Assembly: GCA_021788645.1 (NCBI GenBank)
Contig: JAJYKK010000007.1
Location: forward strand, 1 to 64,000
Direction: 5' to 3'
DNA from: Pseudomonadota bacterium
Lineage (GTDB): Bacteria; Pseudomonadota; Gammaproteobacteria; Burkholderiales; JAKAFK01
Length of the DNA stretch: 64,000 nucleotides
The position numbers and the translations under genes are program-made. A model generated the notes under the pieces. The model saw nothing but the letters and a program-made list of their open reading frames with translations. It did no database searches and had not been told where the DNA came from. Positions 8,981 to 18,072 of this stretch are shown in pieces (the first letter of the stretch is position 1; every line of letters starts with the position of its first letter).

Positions 8981-10486
8981 ATGGACTGGAACTTCGACGA
9001 CAGCTATACACGCCTGCCCGAGCCGTTTTTCGCTCGGGTGCGCCCCACCCCGGTCAAGGCGCCGGTCATCGCAGTGCTCAACCGGCGCCTCGCTGAAGCG
9101 CTGGGACTCGATGCACAAGCCCTGATGCGGCCGGACGGCGCCGGCATGCTGGCGGGCAATCGTTGCCACCCCTCGAGCACGCCCATCGCCCAGGCCTACG
9201 CCGGGCATCAGTTTGGCCATTTTACCCTGCTCGGGGACGGGCGTGCCCATCTATTGGGCGAGCATCTGACCCCGGATGGGCGGCGCGTCGACATCCAGCT
9301 CAAGGGCTCCGGCGTGACGCCTTACTCGCGCCGCGGCGATGGACGTGCGGCGCTCGGGCCGATGCTCCGCGAATGCCTGGTCGCCGAGGCCATGCACGGA
9401 TTCGGGATACCCACCACCCGAGGACTCGCGGTGGTTGCGACCGGAGAAGCGGTGTTCCGGGAAACGCCGCTGCCCGGTGCGATATTGGCCCGGGTGGCGA
9501 GCAGCCATATCCGGGTGGGCACCTTCGAATTCGCCGCTGCGCTCGATGCCGGCCTCGACGTCCCGGGACATCCCGCGCCGCGGGCAGCCGATGGTACGCA
9601 TACCCGCGCGCTCGCCGACTACACCCTGCGGCGTCACTACCCGGCGCTGATCGGAGAACCGACCCGTTATGCCGATCTGCTGAGGGCGGTGATGGCGCGG
9701 CAGGCGGCGCTGGTGGCCGCCTGGATGCGAGTGGGCTTCGTGCACGGCGTCATGAATACGGACAACATGACGATTTCCGGCGAGACCATCGACTTCGGCC
9801 CGTGCGCCTTTGTCGAACAGTACGATCCCGCAACGGTGTTCAGCTCAATCGACGTTCAGGGTCGCTACGCGTTCGGCAATCAGGGTCGGATCGCCCAGTG
9901 GAACCTGGCGAGATTCGCGGAAACGCTGCTGCCGCTCCTGGACGCAGATCCCAAGGCCGCTCTGGACACGGCCGAGCACCTGATCGGCGAGTTCCCGGCA
10001 CTGTTTGAGCGCCACTTTCAGGCGGCGATGCGTTCGAAGCTGGGGCTCGGCAACGAGGAACCCGGCGATCCCGCGCTGATCGCGTCGTTGCTCGAGTGGA
10101 TGCACCGCGCCGGCGCCGACTACACCAATACCTTCCGGGATCTGTCAAGCCGCGTCGCGATGGACGATCCCGAGCGGGCGAATCCGCGCTTCAAGGACCC
10201 CGCCTTCACGGCTTGGCACGCACGCTGGACGGCGCGGTTGGCGCGGCAGCCCGGCCACTTCGAGGACGCGGCGATCCGGATGCGCACCGCCAACCCGGCC
10301 ATCATACCCCGCAACCATCGCGTCGAGGAGGCCATCGGCGCGGCAGTCGACGCTGGCGACCTGGGGCCGACACACCGCTTCCTGGACGTCCTGGCCGATC
10401 CCTGCAGCGCGGCGCTCGACGGTTCCGACTATCGTCAGCTGCCGACCCGGGATCAGCAGGTATTCCAGACATTCTGCGGAACCTGA
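8981..10486 (+). CDS. selO: SelO family protein adenylyltransferase (YdiU)
   Basis: A 501-residue pseudokinase-fold enzyme. The SelO family transfers AMP from ATP to Ser, Thr or Tyr side chains of other proteins. Family segments seen are YAGHQFGHFTLLGDGRAHLL, DIQLKGSGVTPYSRRGDGRA, VHGVMNTDNMTI with the metal-binding Asn, and DFGPCAF. The C-terminal end TFCGT has cysteine where eukaryotic SelO carries selenocysteine. The start ATG at 8981 has only a distant AAGGA (8961-8965). It stands alone between the lipoate block and a minus-strand ABC transporter, with a convergent hairpin after it. Confidence 0.93.
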   Translation: MDWNFDDSYTRLPEPFFARVRPTPVKAPVIAVLNRRLAEALGLDAQALMRPDGAGMLAGNRCHPSSTPIAQAYAGHQFGHFTLLGDGRAHLLGEHLTPDGRRVDIQLKGSGVTPYSRRGDGRAALGPMLRECLVAEAMHGFGIPTTRGLAVVATGEAVFRETPLPGAILARVASSHIRVGTFEFAAALDAGLDVPGHPAPRAADGTHTRALADYTLRRHYPALIGEPTRYADLLRAVMARQAALVAAWMRVGFVHGVMNTDNMTISGETIDFGPCAFVEQYDPATVFSSIDVQGRYAFGNQGRIAQWNLARFAETLLPLLDADPKAALDTAEHLIGEFPALFERHFQAAMRSKLGLGNEEPGDPALIASLLEWMHRAGADYTNTFRDLSSRVAMDDPERANPRFKDPAFTAWHARWTARLARQPGHFEDAAIRMRTANPAIIPRNHRVEEAIGAAVDAGDLGPTHRFLDVLADPCSAALDGSDYRQLPTRDQQVFQTFCGT

Positions 10487-10491
10487 CACGC

Positions 10492-10522
10492 ACGGCCGGG
10501 GCGCTCCGACGCGCCCGACCGT
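10492..10522. terminator. Convergent hairpin between selO and the ABC permease gene
   Basis: ACGG and GGGCGC pair with GCGCCC and CCGT around a 6-nt loop, with a small internal loop. It lies wholly within the 53-nt gap between two convergent genes and could stop transcription from both sides. There is no U-tract. Confidence 0.4.
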
Positions 10523-10539
10523 CTCCCAAGGCGTCGGGC

Positions 10540-11331
10540 TCACTGCAGCAGCCGCCGCCGGAAAAGCACCACCGCCACGTAATAGCTCACCACCGCATAG
10601 CTTGCCAGCACGCCGGCATGGAGGACCGCCTGCGCAGGCCATTGACCCATCAGCAGCGGGCGCACCAGGAATACGGCATGGGTCAAGGGCAAGAGGGCGG
10701 CCAGATGCTGAAAGAGGGGCGGCAACTGGGCGACCGGATAGAACACGCCGGAGAGCAGCACCATGGGCGTGACGGCCAAGGTGAAGTAGTACATGAAAAA
10801 ATCGTAGCTGGGCGAGAGCGCCGTCACGACCAGCCCCATCGCCGAGAAGCACAGCCCGATCAGCATCACGGCAGGAATCACGAGAACGCTCATCGGCCAC
10901 GAGCGGTCGAGGTGGAACACCCAGATCACGAGCAGGATGGCGAAACCGGAGAGCAGGCTCTTGGCCGCCGACCAGACGAGCTCCCCCAGGACGATGTCGT
11001 CGAGCGCCATCGGCGCATTGAGGATGGCGTCCCACGTTCTTTGCACATGCATCCGCGAGAAGCCCGAGTACAGCGTCTCGAAGGTGGCGCTGTTCAAGGT
11101 GCTGTAGCAGATCATGCCACCTGCCAGGAAGACGATGTAAGAGCCGCCGCCGACCTTGTGCAGCAGGCTTCCGAGCCCGTAGCCCAGGCCGAACAGATAG
11201 AGCATGGGATCGGCCAGATTGCCCAGCACGGAAGGGATCGCGAGTTTCTTCCAGACGAGGAAATTGCGCCGCCATACCGGCAGAAAGCGCAGAGTCACAA
11301 GCGGCAGGCGGAAATGGCCCCGGCGCATCAA
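10540..11331 (-). CDS. ABC-2 type transporter permease (NodJ-like)
   Basis: A 263-residue inner-membrane protein with about six hydrophobic segments of the ABC-2 exporter type. The central stretch [19 protein letters not shown] is typical of NodJ and polysaccharide-export permeases. It is encoded directly after its ATPase, with a 4-nt overlap, so the two form one exporter. The substrate is unknown. NodIJ-type exporters move lipo-oligosaccharides, while related pairs export drugs or other glycolipids. It is not part of the EPS transcript on the opposite strand. Confidence 0.85.
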   Translation of the reverse strand: MMRRGHFRLPLVTLRFLPVWRRNFLVWKKLAIPSVLGNLADPMLYLFGLGYGLGSLLHKVGGGSYIVFLAGGMICYSTLNSATFETLYSGFSRMHVQRTWDAILNAPMALDDIVLGELVWSAAKSLLSGFAILLVIWVFHLDRSWPMSVLVIPAVMLIGLCFSAMGLVVTALSPSYDFFMYYFTLAVTPMVLLSGVFYPVAQLPPLFQHLAALLPLTHAVFLVRPLLMGQWPAQAVLHAGVLASYAVVSYYVAVVLFRRRLLQ

Positions 11332-12236
11332 TCCCGCAGCTCCCGCCCGGTCAGCCGCAGGAAGACATCCTCCAGGTTGGCGGGACGATTGAGGTAACGC
11401 ATCCCTTGCGCCCCGCGGAGCCGTTCGAGCACCGCTTCATCGCCGTGGGTATAGCAGAAGACCGTCTCGCCAGCCGTCTCCATGCGCTCGCACAAATGGC
11501 CGTTCGCCTCGCCCCAGGTCCGTGCCTGTTCGCCGTAGATCTCGACGACGAGAGGCTCGATGTGGCGCTCGATCAAGGCCGCCGGCGTCCCCGCCGCGAT
11601 GATGCGGCCCTGGTCAAGGATCGACAGGCGATCGCATAGCCGCTCCGCCTCGTCCATGAAATGGGTGGTCAGGAAAATGGTCTTGCCTTGATTGAGCAAA
11701 CGCCGCAAGCCCTCCCACATGACGTGGCGCGCCTGGGGATCGAGACCGGTGGTCGGCTCGTCGAGGAAGAGGAGGTCCGGATCGTTGACGAGCGCGCGCG
11801 CCAGCGTCAGCCGCCGCTTCATGCCCCCCGAGAGCGTCTGGATCTTCGCGTCCGCCCGATGGGCGAGCCCCGCAAACTCGAGCAGCCCGGGCAGGCGGGC
11901 GTCCACCGCCCCTTGATCGAGCCCGAAATAGCGCGCATAGACGACCAGGTTCTCGCGCACGGTGAAGTCGGGATCGAGGTTGTCCATCTGGGGTACGACG
12001 CCGATGCGCGCGCGCGCCCGTCGCGCGCTCCCGGGAATGGGAAACCCCAGGATCGAGACCTCGCCGCCGTCAGGCTCGGTCAATCCCAGGAGGCACCGCA
12101 ACGTGGTGGTCTTCCCGGCGCCATTCGGCCCCAGCAGACCGAAGCATTCGCCGGCTTCGATCTCCAGGTTGACGCCGCTCACCACCGGCGTACCCCCATA
12201 GGATTTGCGCAGGCCCTGCGCGCTCAGCACTCGCAT
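11328..12236 (-). CDS. ABC transporter ATP-binding protein (NodI-like)
   Basis: A 302-residue ATPase subunit. Walker A GPNGAGKT is at 36-43, the signature LSGGM at 135-139 and Walker B LLFLDE at 155-160, followed by the H-loop in [12 protein letters not shown]. The roughly 80-residue C-terminal extension ([12 protein letters not shown] onward, ending [15 protein letters not shown]) is typical of the NodI/DrrA exporter group. It powers the adjacent permease. Its start lies inside the end of the upstream hydrolase gene by 13 nt, so all three minus-strand genes are likely co-transcribed. Confidence 0.92.
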   Translation of the reverse strand: MRVLSAQGLRKSYGGTPVVSGVNLEIEAGECFGLLGPNGAGKTTTLRCLLGLTEPDGGEVSILGFPIPGSARRARARIGVVPQMDNLDPDFTVRENLVVYARYFGLDQGAVDARLPGLLEFAGLAHRADAKIQTLSGGMKRRLTLARALVNDPDLLFLDEPTTGLDPQARHVMWEGLRRLLNQGKTIFLTTHFMDEAERLCDRLSILDQGRIIAAGTPAALIERHIEPLVVEIYGEQARTWGEANGHLCERMETAGETVFCYTHGDEAVLERLRGAQGMRYLNRPANLEDVFLRLTGRELRD

Positions 12237-12826
12237 AGGTCGACAATCAGTCGCTTGAGCTCGGAGAGCTTGCCGTGAAAGAAATGATCGGCCCCCTCGA
12301 CGATGGCGAGCCTCAGGCCCTGCGGCTGCGCCCAGGCGCGCACGGCGCCCAGGGGAACCAGCGCGTCATGCGCGCCGTGAAGGACGAGACAGGGCCCCGG
12401 CACATCGCCGAAATCGAACATGTTGACGGCGGGCGCGATCAGGAGAAGGCCCTTGCACGCCAAGCGGCTACCCAGCTTCACCTGGACGTAGGCGCCGAAG
12501 GAGAACCCGATCAGCACCACCGGAAGGCCGGGATAGCGCGCGCACACGAACTCGGCGATCGCCGCCATGTCGTCGACTTCTCCTCGTCCGTGGTCGAAGT
12601 CGCCGTCGCTCTGGCCGACGCCGCGAAAGTTCGGTCGCACGGCGACATAGCCTAGCTCGCCCAGCGCACGGGCGGCCGTCTGCACCACCTTGTTCCTGAG
12701 GCTGCCGCCGTGCAGCGGATGCGGGTGGGCGATGAGCGCGACGCCGCGGCGTGCCAGCCCCGGATCCTCCACCACCGTCTCGATGCGCCCCAGCGGCCCG
12801 TCGATGCGCAGCTTATAGCGCGGCAC
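12224..12826 (-). CDS. Alpha/beta hydrolase, small COG2945-type
   Basis: A 200-residue serine hydrolase. The nucleophile elbow GFSFGAY contains Ser109. Asp154 (GAHDALVP) and His181 (GADHFFHG) complete a plausible triad. HPHPLHGG and [15 protein letters not shown] match the COG2945 family, described as alpha/beta superfamily hydrolases of unknown substrate. The protein is cytoplasmic, with no signal peptide. It ends 2 nt before the ferredoxin reading frame upstream and overlaps the ABC ATPase downstream. Confidence 0.85.
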   Translation of the reverse strand: MPRYKLRIDGPLGRIETVVEDPGLARRGVALIAHPHPLHGGSLRNKVVQTAARALGELGYVAVRPNFRGVGQSDGDFDHGRGEVDDMAAIAEFVCARYPGLPVVLIGFSFGAYVQVKLGSRLACKGLLLIAPAVNMFDFGDVPGPCLVLHGAHDALVPLGAVRAWAQPQGLRLAIVEGADHFFHGKLSELKRLIVDLCEC

Positions 12827-12828
12827 GT

Positions 12829-13137
12829 CTAGATTTGAAGACGCTCGACGACACGGCCGTGCCGCAGATGCTCATCGATGATTTCGTCGACGTCCGCCTG
12901 ATCGACATAGGTGTACCAGACGCCCTCCGGGTAGACGACCAGCACCGGGCCGAGCTCGCAGCGATCCATGCAGCCCGCGCTGTTGACCCGGATCTTGCCT
13001 TTCCCGTCCAGGCGCAAAGCCTTGATCCGGTCCTTGGCATAGTCGCGCAGTTCGCGCGCCCCGCGGTCGGCGCAGCAGACGCCCCCGCCCTCGCGCTTGT
13101 TGGTGCAAAAGAAAACGTGCCTGTTGAAATAGCTCAT
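12829..13137 (-). CDS. Thioredoxin-fold [2Fe-2S] ferredoxin
   Basis: A 102-residue ferredoxin of the Shethna/Aquifex Fd4 type. Cysteines 11, 21 or 22, 56 and 60 match the ligand spacing known for that family (9, 22, 55, 59). The motif SAGCMDRCELGPVLVVYP is diagnostic. I place the start at the ATG at 13137 because the protein then begins with the family's MSYFNRHVFFC. The frame is open upstream to 13194, but those residues are not conserved. It is a soluble electron carrier of unknown partner and the first gene of the minus-strand group ending with the ABC permease. Confidence 0.9.
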   Translation of the reverse strand: MSYFNRHVFFCTNKREGGGVCCADRGARELRDYAKDRIKALRLDGKGKIRVNSAGCMDRCELGPVLVVYPEGVWYTYVDQADVDEIIDEHLRHGRVVERLQI

Positions 13138-13242
13138 GTCTGTGAAGCACCCCTCGCAACGGAAAGTGAGGCTGTCTCGGCCATTATACCTCATGGCCCC
13201 GGGACGCTGGGCCGCCCCGGCAAGGGACTGTCCTGGGGGGCC

Positions 13243-13280
13243 GGAGGCGAAGTTGCTTTCTTGAAAACACGAGATATAAA
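13243..13280 (+). promoter_or_regulatory. Candidate promoter of the EPS operon (sigma70-like, with overlapping sigma54-like site)
   Basis: TTGCTT (13253-13258) and TATAAA (13275-13280), separated by 16 nt, form a reasonable sigma70-type promoter 48 nt before the first EPS gene. The same stretch also has GG at 13243-13244 and GC at 13255-13256 with the 10-nt spacing and the TTGCT core of a sigma54 -24/-12 element. Only one of these, or neither, may be real. Confidence 0.4.
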
Positions 13281-13327
13281 GGAAGAGTACTCGCCCATGC
13301 CGTCACGCAACAGTTGGAGAAGAAACC

Positions 13328-13945
13328 GTGAGAAGGGTCCAGATAACAATCCGTGCGCTTGCCGTCGTCGTTTTGGCCATTGGCCTGTTCGGTTGCGGTT
13401 CCCCCTACCCACCCGCCCCCATCGGGACCGCGTCCGTCACCCACGAATACCTGATCGGACCGGGCGACACCTTGCGCATCGTCGTCTGGCACAACCCGCA
13501 GGTCTCCGCGACGATCCCCGTGCGGCCGGACGGCAAGATCTCGACGCCGCTCGTCCAGGACATGGTGGCGGCCGGCAAGACCCCGGTCGAGCTGGCCGGG
13601 GACATCAAGCAAGCCCTCGCCAAGTACATCAAGGATCCGATCGTCACCGTCATGGTGACGCAGTTCGCGGGGGCCTACAACCAGCAAATCCGCGTCATCG
13701 GGCAGGCCACCAAGCCGGAAGCGCTCCAGTACCGCAAGGGCATGACCCTGATGGACGTCATGATCGCCGTCGGCGGCATGACGCCGCTCGCGGCAGGCAA
13801 CGATGCGAGCATCTGGCGCCTGGTCGACGGGAAGCGCAAGCAATACAGCGTGCGGCTCGACGATCTCCTGAACAAAGGGGACATGTCGGCAAATGTCGCG
13901 ATGCGCCCAGGGGACGTGCTCGTCATTCCTGAAAGCACCTTCTAA
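13328..13945 (+). CDS. Polysaccharide export outer-membrane lipoprotein, XrtA-system type (Wza-like)
   Basis: A 205-residue lipoprotein with lipobox LFGC (Cys23). A poly_export domain (YLIGPGDTLRIVVWHNPQ) and a SLBB-like domain (IRVIGQATKPEALQYRKGMT) follow. It is expected to form the outer-membrane part of the EPS export channel. The short length fits the exosortase-associated exporter family (TIGR03027 from memory) rather than full-length Wza. It starts at GTG 13328, with GGAG about 10 nt upstream. It is the first gene of the plus-strand EPS run. Confidence 0.9.
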   Translation: MRRVQITIRALAVVVLAIGLFGCGSPYPPAPIGTASVTHEYLIGPGDTLRIVVWHNPQVSATIPVRPDGKISTPLVQDMVAAGKTPVELAGDIKQALAKYIKDPIVTVMVTQFAGAYNQQIRVIGQATKPEALQYRKGMTLMDVMIAVGGMTPLAAGNDASIWRLVDGKRKQYSVRLDDLLNKGDMSANVAMRPGDVLVIPESTF

Positions 13946-14042
13946 TCCCAAGGCGAGGCCGGCGCTGCAAGGCACCCCTTGAGGACCGCCCCCAGCATCG
14001 GTTCGGCGCAGCCGCGCCCGCGACGATGAGGAACTGAAAACC

Positions 14043-15590
14043 ATGCACGAGGCACTCGGACTACTCCTGCTGCATATCAAAGGGCTGTGGCGGCGACGCT
14101 GGACGATCCTGGTCACCGCATGGGTCATCTCCGTCGCCGGTTGGATCGGCATCCATTTCATCCCGGATCGCTTCGAGGCTTCCGCTCGCGTCTACGTCGA
14201 CACACAATCGCTGCTTGGTCCGCTGCTGCATGGCATGGCTTTTCAGCCGAACGCGGACCAAGAGACGCAGATGCTGACCAACACCCTCATCAGCCGACCT
14301 CACCTGAAGCGCGTCCTGGCCATGACCGATCTGCAGCTCGCCGCCACGACGCCTGCCCAGCGGGAGCGCATCCTCGACCAACTGCAGTCGGAGGTGAAGG
14401 TCACCGGTACCGGCCGGATGAATCTGTACACCATCTCGTACCAGAATCCCGACCCGCGCCTGGCCAAGGACGTGGTGCGCGCCCTTCTTCAGATCTTCCT
14501 GGAAAGCGGGGTCGGCAACGCGCGCAACAACGTCCACTCCGCACAGCGGTTCATCGACCAGCAATTGCGCGATGCCTCCGACAAACTCGATGGCGCCGAC
14601 GAGGCCATCAAGGCCTTCAAGCAGCAGCATCTCGGATTGATGCCCGGCAACAGCCTGGACTACTTCAGCACGCTGAGCGATCTGTCCCGCAAGCTCGACG
14701 CCGCAAAGCTTCAACTGCGGGAAGCCACCGCCCAGCGCGACGCCATCAAGGGGCAGCTGGAAGGCGATGCGCCGTCGCTGGTGGGCAGCGTCTCGACGAC
14801 CCCTGCAGCCACCTCGCCGCTCGAGGCCCGCATCGGCGCGCTGGAGTCAAGGCTCGACACCCTGAGGCTCACCTACACCAACGACTACCCCGACGTGGTC
14901 GCCCTGCGCCAGACCATCGCCCAGCTCAGGGCACGGGAAAGACGGGAGGCGAGCCGCGTGGGTCCGGCCACCGGCGCCGCGCCGAACGTCGCCCAGGACC
15001 CCTACTACCAGGAGTTGGGCACGCAACTCGCCGATGCCGAAGCGGCTGCGGCGTCGCTGCAGGCGAAGGTCCAGGGCTATCAGACGCGCTACGATCAGCT
15101 CAAGGCCGCAGCGGACAAGCTCCCCGGCATCGAGGAACACTATTCCGAGCTGACCCGAAACTATGACGTCTACAAGCGGAATTACGACCTGCTGCTCGCC
15201 AAACGGGAGGCCGCCGACATGTCGAGCAGGATGCAGGCCCAGACCGGGGTCGTGGACTTTCGCGTGATCGATCCGCCCCATGTGCCCCTGACGCCGGCCT
15301 GGCCCAACCGCCCCCTGTTCGTGTCGGGCGTCCTGCTCGCGGCCATCGCCGTCGGGATCGCCGTCGCCTTCTTGCTCAATCAGATCTTCAAGACGGTGGA
15401 CGACCCCTTCAGCCTGCGGGAATGCAGCGACCTTCCGCTCCTGGGTGCGGTGGCCCTGGTCCAGAACGCGGAGTTCCTGCAGCAGAAGAACAGCGGGCTG
15501 TTCAGATACGCCTTGGCCTGCCTCAGCCTGTTGGTCGTCTATAGCGCCGTTCTCGTCTTCCAGTCGGTCCCGGTGCCGGGCATCGGCTGA
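14043..15590 (+). CDS. XrtA-system chain-length determinant (Wzz-like) protein
   Basis: A 515-residue inner-membrane polysaccharide co-polymerase. One membrane segment (about 22-40) and a Wzz domain (FEASARVYVDTQSLLGPLLHG) are followed by a long coiled-coil region (about 175-385) rich in Ala, Gln and charged residues. The C-terminal segment PAWPNRPLFVSGVLLAAIAV contains the family's PxxP-type motif before the second membrane segment. The last hydrophobic stretch is near 480-505. The protein sets EPS chain length and bridges to the exporter. The family is TIGR03007 from memory. It lacks a fused kinase domain; the kinase is the next gene. Confidence 0.92.
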   Translation: MHEALGLLLLHIKGLWRRRWTILVTAWVISVAGWIGIHFIPDRFEASARVYVDTQSLLGPLLHGMAFQPNADQETQMLTNTLISRPHLKRVLAMTDLQLAATTPAQRERILDQLQSEVKVTGTGRMNLYTISYQNPDPRLAKDVVRALLQIFLESGVGNARNNVHSAQRFIDQQLRDASDKLDGADEAIKAFKQQHLGLMPGNSLDYFSTLSDLSRKLDAAKLQLREATAQRDAIKGQLEGDAPSLVGSVSTTPAATSPLEARIGALESRLDTLRLTYTNDYPDVVALRQTIAQLRARERREASRVGPATGAAPNVAQDPYYQELGTQLADAEAAAASLQAKVQGYQTRYDQLKAAADKLPGIEEHYSELTRNYDVYKRNYDLLLAKREAADMSSRMQAQTGVVDFRVIDPPHVPLTPAWPNRPLFVSGVLLAAIAVGIAVAFLLNQIFKTVDDPFSLRECSDLPLLGAVALVQNAEFLQQKNSGLFRYALACLSLLVVYSAVLVFQSVPVPGIG

Positions 15591-15613
15591 AGCACAGAGC
15601 AAAAGAGGATCCC

Positions 15614-16498
15614 ATGAGCAAGAACCTGATCGAGAAGGCCGCCAGCCGGCTGCGCGAGCCCCACGCGTCGAACGGCTTCCCCCCACCGGGCGCCGCACGC
15701 GTCCCGGACGCGCCTGGGCCGGACGCGCCCATCCCGCTTGCCGTCCCCGTGCACCGTCCACAGCCGGCCGCAGGCGACGACGCGCCGGGGCAATCGATCG
15801 ACCGCGCGCGGCTGCGCCGGCTGGGCGTGATGACCCCCGACGACGAGCGCACGCAAATCGGCGAACAGTTCCGTCTCCTCAAGCGCCCCATCCTGGACAA
15901 CGCCTTCGGGCCGCCGGCGTCGCGGCTGCCCAGAGGCAACCTGGTGATGGTCGCGAGTTCCCTGCCCGGGGAAGGCAAAAGCTTCTGCGCCGTCAACCTG
16001 GCCATCAGCATTGCCATGGAGATGGATCGCACCGTGCTCCTGGTCGACGCCGATGTCGAGCGCTCCAAGGTATTGCATTACCTCGGCCTGACGGCAAGGC
16101 ATGGGCTGCTCGACATCTTGCGCACGCCCGAGCTGACGGTCGGCGATGCGCTGGTCCGGACCGACATCGAGAGGCTCACCGTGCTGCCCGGCGGCACGCC
16201 CTACAAGCGCGCGACCGAACTCCTCGCGAGCGAAGCCATGCGCAAGCTCGTGCGCGAGCTCGCCAGCCGCTACCCGGATCGCCTGATCCTGTTCGACTCG
16301 CCGCCGCTGCTGATGACCACGGAGGCCACCGTGCTCGCCGCGCACATGGGACAGATCATCGTGGTGGTCGAGGAACGGCAAACGCCACAGGATGCACTCA
16401 AGAAGGCGCTGGCCATGATCGCCGGATTGCCGGTCAGCGGCCTCGTGCTCAACAAATCGACCGCGCGTCACCGGGATTACTACTATGACGCCGTCTAG
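15614..16498 (+). CDS. XrtA-associated tyrosine autokinase (BY-kinase)
   Basis: A 294-residue cytoplasmic kinase. Walker A SSLPGEGKS has Lys122, Walker A' is VLLVDAD at 141-147 and Walker B is LILFDSP with Asp228. The C-terminus ends in a short tyrosine cluster, DYYYDAV, the likely autophosphorylation site. It lies 23 nt after the chain-length gene, with which it should form a split Wzc-type pair controlling polymer length by phosphorylation. The Pro/Ala-rich N-terminal 60 residues look disordered. The family is TIGR03018 from memory. Confidence 0.92.
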   Translation: MSKNLIEKAASRLREPHASNGFPPPGAARVPDAPGPDAPIPLAVPVHRPQPAAGDDAPGQSIDRARLRRLGVMTPDDERTQIGEQFRLLKRPILDNAFGPPASRLPRGNLVMVASSLPGEGKSFCAVNLAISIAMEMDRTVLLVDADVERSKVLHYLGLTARHGLLDILRTPELTVGDALVRTDIERLTVLPGGTPYKRATELLASEAMRKLVRELASRYPDRLILFDSPPLLMTTEATVLAAHMGQIIVVVEERQTPQDALKKALAMIAGLPVSGLVLNKSTARHRDYYYDAV

Positions 16499-16531
16499 CG
16501 CCGCGAAGAGCCCCCCTCAGATGGGGCCGGC

Positions 16532-18061
16532 ATGGCAATGACGCACCGACCCCGCGCGCTGCTCCTCGCGATACTCGCCGTGCTCCCCGCGCCGGCGATT
16601 GCCGGCCAGTGGACGCTCACGCCCAACCTGATGCTCGCCGAGACCTATACCGACAACGTGACGCTTGCCCCCGCCGGGCATGCGCAGGGCGACTTCATCA
16701 CCCAGGTCGATCCCGGCGTGTTCCTCGTCGGCTCCGGACCCCGCTATCACGCCGATCTGAACTACGTGATGCAAAATCTCATGTATGCGCGCACGAGCGG
16801 CGAGAACCGGACCTACAACCTGCTGAACGCCCAAGGCAACGCGGAACTCATTCCCGAAACCTTCTTCGTGGACGCGAACGCCTCGGTGACGCAGCAGGCC
16901 ACCTCGCTGCTGAACAGCCTGAGCCTGAACAACTCCAACGCCACCGCGAATGTCACCAACACCCGCACCATCGGCGTCAGCCCCTACCTGGTCCACGACT
17001 TCGGTGGCGCCGCGACGGGGCGGCTGCGGCTGACCGAGGAGCGCTCGACCTATTCGGGCCTGGGCTCGCTCAACAGCACGAGCTCCGCGGGAGACGTCCT
17101 GGTCAATAGCGGAAGCGACTTCGTCACCACCTATTGGAGCGCCGACTACCACAAGGATCGCATCGACTACTCGGCCACTTCGCAAAACGTCACGTTCGAG
17201 CGCTATTCCGGCACGCTCGGCCACTGGCTGACCTCAACCTTCGCCCTGGAGGGCACGCTCGGCCACGAAAACAACAACTACGTGGTGAGCGGCCCTGCGC
17301 CCAAGGGCGGCTTCTGGCGCGTGGGCGCGCACTGGGTGCCCAGCCGCCGCACCGATCTGGCGGTGTCCTACGGGCGGCGCTTTTTCGGCAAGACCTACAG
17401 CCTCACCTTCACCCACCAAGGCCCGGTCGTCCTTTGGAACGTCAGCTACGGCCAGGACCTCGCCACCGCCCAGATGCAGCAGCGCTTCGCCTATGCCGAG
17501 AGCAGCGCCGCCTTTCTCGATGCGGCGCTGAAGACGCAGATCCCCAATGATGCCCAGCGCGCCCAGTATGTACAGAACTACATCGCGCAGAACGGGCTGC
17601 CCCTCGAGCTCTCCGGCGCCTTCCTGCTGCTCACCGACAACGTGTTCCTGGACAAGCACTTCCTCGCCTCGGCAGGGGTCACGACGGCCAAGACCACGGC
17701 GACCCTCTCCGTGTTCAGCCTCAAGCAGGAGTGCCAGGACTGCCTGGGCGGGGCGGGCGCCATCGCGAGCGGCGATTTTCTGACCAGCACCAACATCAAT
17801 CAGTACGGCACCTCGGGCACCTGGACCTGGCAGTTCCTCCCGCGCACGAGCCTGATCGGCAACCTCGAATTCGCCCGGCTCCAGTTTCCCGACCTGGGAC
17901 GCACCGACAACTTGAGCGTCCTGCGCATCGGCTTCTCCCACGTCATCAGCCCCTCGATGACCAGCGGACTCGATTTCCGGCACCAGCAGCGCAACTCGTC
18001 GACGGCCTCGGCTTCCTACCGGGAGAACGCCATCACGGCGCGGCTGTATATGACGTTCTAG
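16532..18061 (+). CDS. XrtA-system outer-membrane beta-barrel protein (TIGR03016-like)
   Basis: A 509-residue secreted protein with a cleavable signal (PAPAIAG, cut near residue 24). The rest shows alternating hydrophobic/polar beta strands and the end ARLYMTF, with a terminal aromatic residue typical of outer-membrane barrels. The motif LMLAETYTDNVTLAP near the mature start is seen in exosortase-A-linked barrel proteins and resembles capillus/BcsC-type barrels. It may be the outer-membrane exit for the polymer or a surface anchor. A unique insertion with two cysteines (CQDC) lies near residue 400. Confidence 0.85.
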   Translation: MAMTHRPRALLLAILAVLPAPAIAGQWTLTPNLMLAETYTDNVTLAPAGHAQGDFITQVDPGVFLVGSGPRYHADLNYVMQNLMYARTSGENRTYNLLNAQGNAELIPETFFVDANASVTQQATSLLNSLSLNNSNATANVTNTRTIGVSPYLVHDFGGAATGRLRLTEERSTYSGLGSLNSTSSAGDVLVNSGSDFVTTYWSADYHKDRIDYSATSQNVTFERYSGTLGHWLTSTFALEGTLGHENNNYVVSGPAPKGGFWRVGAHWVPSRRTDLAVSYGRRFFGKTYSLTFTHQGPVVLWNVSYGQDLATAQMQQRFAYAESSAAFLDAALKTQIPNDAQRAQYVQNYIAQNGLPLELSGAFLLLTDNVFLDKHFLASAGVTTAKTTATLSVFSLKQECQDCLGGAGAIASGDFLTSTNINQYGTSGTWTWQFLPRTSLIGNLEFARLQFPDLGRTDNLSVLRIGFSHVISPSMTSGLDFRHQQRNSSTASASYRENAITARLYMTF

Positions 18062-18072
18062 AGGACACGAAC

